In this document: positions 29,423-35,231 of the stretch, piece by piece
How positions within the stretch are numbered: position 1 is the first letter of the stretch
How the letters are laid out: every line of letters begins with the position of its first letter
Origin: an uncultured Eubacteriales bacterium
GTDB lineage: Bacteria > Bacillota > Clostridia > Oscillospirales > Acutalibacteraceae
Assembly: GCA_951801675.1 (NCBI GenBank)
Contig: CATONX010000023.1
Span: forward strand, 1-35,231
Reading direction: 5' to 3'
DNA length: 35,231 nucleotides
The notes under the pieces: generated by a model
The model's input: only the letters and a program-made list of their open reading frames with translations
Told to the model about the DNA's origin: nothing
The model's database searches: none
Made by a program: the position numbers and the translations under genes

Positions 29423-30421
29423 TTACGCCATGCGTTCGGCCATTTCCTTGGTAATTTCATGGAGAAGAGGCTCGCCCCTTTGATACCGGCGGCATTCCTC
29501 GAACATGTACCGGGCGTGGCGGCGTACCTCGTGGCCGAAGGACCCGGCGATGTGAGGCGTGAGCACCACATTTTGCAAAGTGAACAGAGGAGAGTCGGGC
29601 GCAGGCGGCTCGGGATGGGTCACGTCCAGCATGGCCTGCAAATCCGGGCGGCGTGTGAGTACTTCGATCATCTCCGGCTCGTTGACGACTGCGCCCCGGG
29701 AGGTGTTGATAAGGGCCGCGTACGGCTTCATGGAGGCAATCAGCTTGCCGGTAATCATCCCTTCCGTTTCCGGCAGCCAGGGCGCGTGGAGAGATACCAC
29801 GTTCGACCGGGCGAAAAGTTCCTCCAACGGGCAAAGGGTAACCCCCAGTGCTTTTGCCCGTTCTTCGGACACATACGGGTCATAAGCGAGAACCTGTACG
29901 TCGAAGGCTTTGAGAAGTTCGGCTACCCTCGCGCCGATAGCTCCCAGAGAAACAAGGCCCACCGTGCTTTCGTATGCCCCGGGGATGGTCTGGGTCATCA
30001 GATCGAAAGAGGGATCAATTTCCCGGTCCTGCAAATACCGGCGGATGCCGTAATAGCCCCGCTTAAGGGTGAACAGGATTTGGGACAGGGCGAATTCCGA
30101 TACCGGGACGGCGTTGGCACGCCAAGCGCTGCAGATGCGGATGCCCCGCTCCCAGAACGCGTCGGACACCAGCCGGTGGATGGTGCCGCCGGCGTAAAAG
30201 ACGATCTTCAGATTCGGGCACAGGTCCAGAAAGGATGCATCCATCTGCCGGTACCCCCAGCCGCTGAAGATGGCCTCCACCTGTGCGAGGGCGTCCGGGT
30301 GGTTTCTCGCTTCGTCAAAGGACATAGGCTTTGCTACCAGGTCGCACAGCGTCCCGATTTTTGCAATGCCTTCCTGCCCGTAGGTGTATTCGAACATTTC
30401 GTGAATGACCATGGCTTTCAT
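29423..30421 (-). CDS. D-isomer-specific 2-hydroxyacid dehydrogenase
   Basis: A 332-residue NAD(P)-dependent enzyme of the D-2-hydroxyacid dehydrogenase family. The Rossmann loop reads VGLVSLGAIGARVAELLKAF near 155-175, with Ser in place of the first Gly of G-x-G-x-x-G. Catalytic residues are Arg in NTSRGAVVNEPEM, Glu in THPEPPAPDSPLF and His in LTPHIAGSFGHE. The substrate cannot be assigned; the sequence does not match PGDH (no ACT domain), lactate or formate dehydrogenase closely. Start MKAMVIHEMF at 30421 behind a weak ribosome site; the in-frame ATG three codons later is possible. Confidence 0.88.
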   Translation of the reverse strand: MKAMVIHEMFEYTYGQEGIAKIGTLCDLVAKPMSFDEARNHPDALAQVEAIFSGWGYRQMDASFLDLCPNLKIVFYAGGTIHRLVSDAFWERGIRICSAWRANAVPVSEFALSQILFTLKRGYYGIRRYLQDREIDPSFDLMTQTIPGAYESTVGLVSLGAIGARVAELLKAFDVQVLAYDPYVSEERAKALGVTLCPLEELFARSNVVSLHAPWLPETEGMITGKLIASMKPYAALINTSRGAVVNEPEMIEVLTRRPDLQAMLDVTHPEPPAPDSPLFTLQNVVLTPHIAGSFGHEVRRHARYMFEECRRYQRGEPLLHEITKEMAERMA

Positions 30422-30482
30422 CGGCTGCACTTCTTTCCGAAAAAAATCAAGCCCGGCGCAAAACATACGCACGGTTATCTTC

Positions 30483-30511
30483 ATCATACAAAAGGGCACA
30501 ACAAAATGCAA
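30483..30511 (-). promoter_or_regulatory. Promoter of the 2-hydroxyacid dehydrogenase gene
   Basis: Minus strand TTGCAT (30511-30506), 17-base spacer, TATGAT (30488-30483), about 60 bases before the start codon. Confidence 0.75.
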
Positions 30512-30588
30512 GAGGGGAAACCGGGAAGTTTGCCCAGAAAAATTCGCAGTTTTTGACCGAAAAAAGCGAAAAAACACCTATTTTTTGG

Positions 30589-30617
30589 TTGCAAATAGGA
30601 AAACTTCGCGGTACTAT
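30589..30617 (+). promoter_or_regulatory. Promoter of the leader peptide/ABC exporter operon
   Basis: TTGCAA (30589-30594), 17-base spacer, TACTAT (30612-30617). Transcription would start near 30624, giving an attenuated leader RNA of about 130 nt. Confidence 0.72.
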
Positions 30618-30646
30618 ATTCTAACTGAGAAAAGGGAGGGATTGCC

Positions 30647-30721
30647 GTGAAGAACCAGAATGCCGCACGAAAAAAGAGGCCGCCGGATCCCGTGGGAGAT
30701 GCGGGTAACCGGGTCTGCTAG
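30647..30721 (+). CDS. 24-residue leader peptide controlling the ABC exporter (BmrB-like)
   Basis: A small gene starting GTG seven bases after AGGGAGG and ending TAG at 30719-30721. The peptide is (M)KNQNAARKKRPPDPVGDAGN followed by RVC: very basic, with RPPDP in the middle. Its stop codon overlaps the first base pairs of an intrinsic terminator, and codons AAA AAG AGG C (30673-30680) duplicate the terminator 3' arm and can pair with its 5' arm. This is the layout of ribosome-mediated attenuation as in Bacillus subtilis bmrB-bmrCD: a ribosome slowed early by an antibiotic would leave the antiterminator arm free, allowing read-through. The peptide sequence itself need not be conserved. Confidence 0.75.
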   Translation: MKNQNAARKKRPPDPVGDAGNRVC

Positions 30722-30755
30722 CGCCTCTTTGTGAAAAAGAGGCGCTTATTTTTTT
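30673..30755 (+). promoter_or_regulatory. Transcription attenuator (terminator/antiterminator pair)
   Basis: Terminator: perfect 11-bp stem AGCGCCTCTTT (30720-30730) with AAAGAGGCGCT (30736-30746), loop GTGAA, then TATTTTTTT (30747-30755). Antiterminator: AAAGAGGC at 30673-30680, inside the leader gene, pairs with GCCTCTTT at 30723-30730, the terminator's 5' arm. The two foldings are mutually exclusive. A small CCCG/CGGG hairpin lies between. The exporter start is 15 bases after the T-run. Confidence 0.82.
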
Positions 30756-30770
30756 GAAGAAGGAGATGCC

Positions 30771-32534
30771 ATGTTCCAGCTCAAATGGATTTGGAAGAAT
30801 CTTGGAAAGCGCAAGGGGCTGTGGGTGCTCGGCCTTTTTTTGTCTGCCGTCACCTCCATGATGATGATGATCAACCCCAAGCTTTCCCAGATGATGATCG
30901 ACGAGGTTATCACCCCGCAAAAGCCGGATTTGCTGCCCTGGTTTCTGGGCGCCATGCTGCTCACCCAGCTGGTGCGCCTGCTTTTGCGCTATGGTATGAA
31001 CATGTCGCTGGAGTGTTCCTCCCAGCACCTGATTAAGAACGTGCGCCGAAGGCTCTACCATGTGATCGAAAACGAGGACACCCGCTTTTTCGGCAGCTAT
31101 ACCACCGGTGATCTGATGACCCGCATGACCGGCGACCTAGAGCTCATCCGCCACACCACCGCCTGGATCAGCTTCGTGGTGGTGGACACGGTGGTGCTGC
31201 TGACTGCCACCCTGATCTACTTTTTCACGGTGGATGCTCTCTTTACCCTGGTGATGCTGATGGTCGCGCCCTGCATCGCGATCGTGAGCCTGTTGTTCTC
31301 AAAGAAGATCCAGCCGATTTTCGTAGAGGTTCGCGAGCGGCTCTCCAAGCTCAACACCAACGCCCAGGAGAACATCGCGGGCAACCGGGTGGTGCGGGCC
31401 TTTGCCCGGGAGGAATTTGAAAAGGAGCGGTTTGAGAAGAAAAACGCGGCCTTCCGGGACATCAACCTGAAAGCGTCGCTGACGTGGCTCAAGTTTCAGC
31501 CCTTTATCGACTTTCTCTCCCAGTCGCTTACCATCATCGTGGTGGTGGTCGGAGGCCTATTCCTGATCGGGGGACGGCTGACCGCCGGGGATCTTTTGGC
31601 TTTTTCCACCCTGGTTTGGGCCCTGGCAAACCCTCTCAAAAACCTGGGAATGCTCTTAAACGACATTCAGCGCTTTCTCGTTTCCTGCAGCAAGATCATC
31701 GAGATTTACTATGCGAAGCCCTCCATTGCGGACAAAAAGCGGGCGGTGAAGCGGGAGGACCGGATGCAGGGAGCGGTGGAATTCTCCCATGTCTCTTTGC
31801 ATCTCGACCAGAAGGAAGTGCTCAAAGACGTAAGCTTCCGGGCGCCACCCGGGAGCACCATCGGCATCATGGGCCCCACCGGGTCGGGGAAAACCTCCAT
31901 CGCCAACCTGATTACCCGGCTTTACGACCCGTCCTCGGGCCAGATACTGGTGGACGGGCGGGACACGAGGGAATGGACCCTTGCCTCCCTGCGCACCTCC
32001 ATCGGCATGGCTACCCAGGAGGTGTTCCTCTTTTCCGATACCATTGCCGGGAACATCCGCCACGGCGCGCCGGAGCTTTCCGATAGGGAGGTGCGCCGGT
32101 TTGCCGCCCTCGCCCAGGCGGACGGGTTTATCAAAGCCATGCCCGAAGGGTACGAGACTCTGGTGGGAGAACGGGGCGTGGGCCTGTCCGGCGGCCAGAA
32201 GCAGCGCATTGCCTTGGCCCGGGCCCTGGCGGTAAAGCCGCCCATCCTTATTCTCGACGATACCACCTCCGCGGTGGACATGGAGACGGAAAAGGCCATA
32301 CAGGCCAATTTGAAGGACTTACCCTTCTCCTGCACCAAGATCATCATTGCCCAGCGGGTATCCTCGGTGCGAAACGCCCAGCGTATCTATGTGCTCCAGG
32401 AGGGGCGCATCACCGAGCAAGGCACCCACGAAGAGCTGATGCAAAGGCGGGGGTATTACTACAGCATCTGGGCGCTGCAAAACAACATCGAGACCGAAAA
32501 GGAGGCGAGTGCGTATGGCGCGCAACCGGTATGA
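30771..32534 (+). CDS. ABC exporter half-transporter, degenerate-site subunit (BmrC-like)
   Basis: A 587-residue exporter half: transmembrane domain (about 15-310) and ATPase domain. Walker A GPTGSGKTS is near 367 and signature LSGGQ near 472 is intact, but Walker B reads ILILDDTTSAVD (Asp for Glu) and the switch reads IAQRVS (Gln for His), so its own site is probably non-hydrolysing. The partner downstream has the complementary pattern. Start ATG 30771 after AAGGAG, directly behind the attenuator. The 3' end overlaps the partner start by 20 bases. The arrangement matches BmrC of Bacillus, a drug-induced multidrug exporter subunit; sequence similarity to BmrC was not measured. Confidence 0.9.
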   Translation: MFQLKWIWKNLGKRKGLWVLGLFLSAVTSMMMMINPKLSQMMIDEVITPQKPDLLPWFLGAMLLTQLVRLLLRYGMNMSLECSSQHLIKNVRRRLYHVIENEDTRFFGSYTTGDLMTRMTGDLELIRHTTAWISFVVVDTVVLLTATLIYFFTVDALFTLVMLMVAPCIAIVSLLFSKKIQPIFVEVRERLSKLNTNAQENIAGNRVVRAFAREEFEKERFEKKNAAFRDINLKASLTWLKFQPFIDFLSQSLTIIVVVVGGLFLIGGRLTAGDLLAFSTLVWALANPLKNLGMLLNDIQRFLVSCSKIIEIYYAKPSIADKKRAVKREDRMQGAVEFSHVSLHLDQKEVLKDVSFRAPPGSTIGIMGPTGSGKTSIANLITRLYDPSSGQILVDGRDTREWTLASLRTSIGMATQEVFLFSDTIAGNIRHGAPELSDREVRRFAALAQADGFIKAMPEGYETLVGERGVGLSGGQKQRIALARALAVKPPILILDDTTSAVDMETEKAIQANLKDLPFSCTKIIIAQRVSSVRNAQRIYVLQEGRITEQGTHEELMQRRGYYYSIWALQNNIETEKEASAYGAQPV

Positions 32535-34290
32535 TGTGGACGAAGAGCTGGAATCCCCGTTTCGATGGGAGCATTTCAAGCGCAGCTTTGTCTACGTGTC
32601 CCGCTACAAAAAGCGGATGATTATCGCTTTGCTGGTCTCCTTCGTGGGAGCGGTGGTGGCGCTGACCGGGCCGCTTTTCATGCAGCAGGCGCTGGACGTT
32701 GCGGTGCCAAACAAGGACGTAAAGCAGCTTTTGTTTTTAGGCGGGCTTTTGCTGCTGACCGTCCTTGTAAGCGTGGCGGCCAACTATATCCGCGGCGTAC
32801 TCATGGCCCGGGTGGGCCACGGCATCGTCCACGACATCCGCAAGGACCTGTTCGACCATCTGCAGACCCTGCCCTTTTCCTATTTTGACAACCGCCCCCA
32901 CGGCAAAATTCTCGTGCGGGTGGTCCACTACATCAACTCCATCTCCGAGATGTTTTCCAACGGCATCATCAACTTCATCGTGGAAATCATCAACATCGTG
33001 TTTATCTGCGTCTTCATGCTGCAGGTATCGGTGCCGCTGGCCCTGATCACCATGGCGGGCCTTCCGGTGCTGGGCGTCTTTATCTTCCTGATTAAGCACA
33101 AGCAGCACAGGGCCTGGCAGAACGTCTCCAACAAAACCTCCAACTTAAACGCCTACGTGCAGGAATCCATCGACGGGGCCGGCGTGACCCAGATGTTCAA
33201 CCGCCAAGAGACAAATGAGGGCATCTTTGAGAAGCTGTCGGAAGGGTACCGCAAGGCGTGGCTGAAAATGGAGGTTCTCTTTAACGCGGTGCCGCCCACG
33301 GTGGAAATCGTCTCCCAGGTGGTGCTGACGCTGGTGTACATCGCCGGGGTTTACTGGTTTGACCCGATGGTTTCCTTTGGTGTGCTGCTGGCCATGGGCA
33401 CCTATGCCTCCCGGTTCTGGCAGCCCATTACCAACCTAGCCCAAATCTACAACCAGTTTATCAACTGCGTGGCGTATCTAGAGCGCATCTTCGAGCTCAT
33501 CGACGAGCCCAGTGTCATCGAAGACAAGGAAGGGGCATATGAGCTGCCTCCCATCACGGGAGAAGTCGAGTTTGACCACGTGTCCTTCGAATATGAGCCA
33601 GGGGTGCGGATTTTAAACGACGTGAGTTTCACTGCCCGGCCCGGCGAAAGCATTGCCCTCGTAGGCCCTACCGGCGCGGGCAAAACCACCATTGTCAACC
33701 TAATCAGCCGGTTTTATAACATTGAGCTCGGCCAGGTGCGCATTGACCAAAACAGCGTCATGGACGTAACCCTCCATTCCCTGCGCAGCCAGATGGGCAT
33801 CATGCTTCAGGACAGCTTTATCTTCTCCGGAACCTTGATGGATAACATCCGCTACGGCCGGCTGGACGCTACGGACGAGGAGGTGATCGCCGCAGCCAAG
33901 GCGGTTCATGCCCATGCGTTTATTGTCCAGATGGAACATGGATACGATACGGTGGTCAAGGAGCGGGGAGGAGGCCTGTCCCAGGGGCAAAAGCAGCTCA
34001 TCGCCTTTGCGAGAACGCTGTTGGGTGACCCGAAAATCCTGGTGCTCGACGAAGCCACCTCCTCCATTGATACCGCTACCGAACGGCTGGTGCAGGAGGG
34101 AATCGCTCTGCTGCTCAAAGGCCGCACCTCCTTCATCATTGCCCACCGCCTTTCCACCATCGAACGCTGCGACCGGATTTTGTACATCGACCAAGGCCGC
34201 ATTGCCGAGGAGGGTTCTCATGAAGAGCTCATGGCAAAGGGCGGGCTTTACTATCAGCTGTATTCCTCCCAGATACACCTGGCGGGATAA
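32515..34290 (+). CDS. ABC exporter half-transporter, canonical subunit (BmrD-like)
   Basis: A 591-residue exporter half: long N-terminal arm (RNRYDVDEELESPFRWEHF), six-helix transmembrane domain (about 35-330) and ATPase domain with Walker A GPTGAGKTT near 384, signature LSQGQ near 488 (degenerate, Gln for Gly), Walker B LVLDEATSSID near 508 with catalytic Glu, and switch IAHRLS near 541. Paired with the upstream subunit it gives one active and one degenerate ATP site. ATG 32515 follows AAGGAGG by nine bases; an alternative GTG at 32509 is too close to the ribosome site. Substrate unknown; drugs or antimicrobial peptides are plausible given the attenuator. Confidence 0.92.
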   Translation: MARNRYDVDEELESPFRWEHFKRSFVYVSRYKKRMIIALLVSFVGAVVALTGPLFMQQALDVAVPNKDVKQLLFLGGLLLLTVLVSVAANYIRGVLMARVGHGIVHDIRKDLFDHLQTLPFSYFDNRPHGKILVRVVHYINSISEMFSNGIINFIVEIINIVFICVFMLQVSVPLALITMAGLPVLGVFIFLIKHKQHRAWQNVSNKTSNLNAYVQESIDGAGVTQMFNRQETNEGIFEKLSEGYRKAWLKMEVLFNAVPPTVEIVSQVVLTLVYIAGVYWFDPMVSFGVLLAMGTYASRFWQPITNLAQIYNQFINCVAYLERIFELIDEPSVIEDKEGAYELPPITGEVEFDHVSFEYEPGVRILNDVSFTARPGESIALVGPTGAGKTTIVNLISRFYNIELGQVRIDQNSVMDVTLHSLRSQMGIMLQDSFIFSGTLMDNIRYGRLDATDEEVIAAAKAVHAHAFIVQMEHGYDTVVKERGGGLSQGQKQLIAFARTLLGDPKILVLDEATSSIDTATERLVQEGIALLLKGRTSFIIAHRLSTIERCDRILYIDQGRIAEEGSHEELMAKGGLYYQLYSSQIHLAG

Positions 34291-34493
34291 AGAGGAGTTT
34301 CGGTAGAAAAGACGGAAAATCTGTGATAAAATAAAAGAAAATAAGTCCCGCCGTCCAAAATGGGGCGGAATCACCCTTCGGCTTCGGCTGAGAACGCGCC
34401 GTGTATGGATGCTTTGATGAGCGGGAGGCTGCTTTTGTTGAACAAAGGCAACCGCTGAAAACGGAAAAATCGAAGGAAAGAGGCGGTACTTCT
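34291..34493 (+). other. Foldable 5' leader of the aldo/keto reductase gene
   Basis: Two hundred bases without a supportable gene. They contain CCGCC...GGCGG, a CGGC...GCCG stem, and a strong stem AGCGG-(GAGGC)-TGCTTTTGTT pairing with AACAAAGGCA-(A)-CCGCT (about 34408-34456). A TAAAAT box (about 34334) has a weak -35 (TAGAAA, 17 bases upstream). No riboswitch class is recognised and no terminator follows the stem, so control, if any, would be on translation or RNA stability. Confidence 0.35.
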
Positions 34494-35231
34494 ATGAAAA
34501 CGAACATATTGGGACGCACAGGGATTGAAGTGACCGAGCTGTGCTTCGGCGCGCTGCCCATGGGCCCTGCACAGAAGGATATGCCGGTGGAAGAGTCATC
34601 CAAGCTGGTGGAAGCGGCGCTTTTGGGCGGGATCAACTTTATCGATACCGCCCAGATGTACCACACCTACGCGCCCATCCGCTTAGGAATCAAGCGCGCC
34701 GGTATCCGCCCGGTGATCGCCACCAAGTCGGCCGCTGCCGATTATGAGGGGATGCAGGCGGCCATTGAGGAAGCACGCCGGGAGCTGGACATCGACGTGA
34801 TCGACATTATGCTGCTCCACGCCGCCCGGGCGGGAACCTCCGTGTTCGAGGAGCGAGCGGGCGCCTTGCAATGTATGCTCGATTATAAGGAGAAGGGTAT
34901 CCTGCGTGCCGTCGGCATTTCCACCCACAACGTTAAGGTAGTGGAGCGGGCAGCCGGGATGGAGGAGCTGGACGTGGTGTTCCCCATCCTAAATCTCCAC
35001 GGCACCGGCATTCTGGAAGGAACCCGGGCGGACATGGAGCAGGCCGTGCAAACGGCGGTGGATGCCGGCAAGGGCGTCTATTTGATGAAGGCGCTGTCCG
35101 GCGGGCTGCACATCAACGAGTTTGACGACTGCATGCGCTACGCCAGAAACATCCCCGGAATCGCGGCGGTGGCGTTAGGTATGGTGTCTCTGCGGGAGGT
35201 GGAGTATAACCTCAAGTACTTTAGTGACATC
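34494..35231 (+). CDS. Aldo/keto reductase (partial, runs off the right edge)
   Basis: 246 codons of an aldo/keto reductase are visible; the 3' end is outside the window. It begins MKTNILGRTGIEVTELCFGA, the usual opening. The catalytic tetrad is visible: Asp in INFIDTAQMY, Tyr in QMYHTY, Lys in VIATKS and His in IMLLHAARAG. Later segments (RAVGISTHN, YLMKALSGG) fit the barrel. Clostridial relatives sometimes carry a C-terminal ferredoxin-like domain, which cannot be checked here. The start at 34494 follows GAGGCGG by several bases. Confidence 0.9.
   Translation, partial: MKTNILGRTGIEVTELCFGALPMGPAQKDMPVEESSKLVEAALLGGINFIDTAQMYHTYAPIRLGIKRAGIRPVIATKSAAADYEGMQAAIEEARRELDIDVIDIMLLHAARAGTSVFEERAGALQCMLDYKEKGILRAVGISTHNVKVVERAAGMEELDVVFPILNLHGTGILEGTRADMEQAVQTAVDAGKGVYLMKALSGGLHINEFDDCMRYARNIPGIAAVALGMVSLREVEYNLKYFSDI

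Noticed and set aside
34291-34493. T-box, SAM, cobalamin, guanidine or c-di-GMP riboswitch in the reductase leader
   Set aside because: None of the conserved core sequences of these classes were found, and no terminator or anti-ribosome-site switch is evident.
1-35231. CRISPR array, insertion sequence, rRNA or replication origin
   Set aside because: No regularly spaced repeats, transposase motifs, terminal inverted repeats with target duplications, rRNA sequence or DnaA-box cluster was seen.

Overview
The window looks like chromosome of a moderately GC-rich Gram-positive gut anaerobe, most likely an Oscillospirales/Clostridia member. This is an inference from gene content: DUF6809 and DUF4830 proteins, a GTP-type PEP carboxykinase, a YwlE-like phosphatase, strong AGGAGG ribosome sites and textbook sigma-A promoters. 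No rRNA, CRISPR array, integrase, transposase or insertion sequence was seen.

Layout. (1) 1-62 is the start of a lipoprotein gene running off the left edge. (2) 301-5172, minus strand, is a siphophage-type late operon: sigma-region-4-like activator, portal, connector, head closure, HK97-gp10-like protein, tail terminator, tail tube, and a tail assembly chaperone with an intact programmed -1 frameshift. Terminase, scaffold, protease, major capsid and tape-measure genes are absent, yet every remaining frame is open and translationally coupled. A divergent two-gene unit (5513-6429) encodes a Cys-rich protein and a beta-rich protein. (3) 6555-11301 holds an AraC-type regulator and a large secreted PL11 rhamnogalacturonan lyase. 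(4) 11730-13261 holds an ECF-like sigma factor coupled to a DUF2461 gene. (5) 13510-13923 holds tRNA-Arg(ACG) with promoter and terminator, followed by an inverted-repeat element closed by a second terminator. (6) 14186-18364 is a MarR regulator with a heterodimeric ABC exporter. (7) 18446-19290 is an XRE repressor/DUF6809 pair with two operators in the intergenic promoter. (8) 19520-25277 is housekeeping: dusB diverging from polA, then arginine phosphatase, rimI and tsaD. (9) 25376-29016 holds pckG, a UroD/MtaA-like methyltransferase and a DUF4830 protein. (10) 29147-30421 holds a zinc-ribbon membrane protein and a 2-hydroxyacid dehydrogenase. (11) 30589-34290 is a second heterodimeric ABC exporter behind a 24-codon leader peptide and a transcription attenuator, arranged like bmrB-bmrC-bmrD. 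(12) 34494-end is a partial aldo/keto reductase behind a foldable leader.

The observations most worth following are the reduced but undamaged phage late operon with its intact frameshift signal, the leader-peptide attenuator of the second exporter, and the terminator-bounded inverted repeat next to tRNA-Arg. Two exporters of the same heterodimeric design sit about 13 kb apart under different kinds of control, one by MarR repression and one by attenuation.
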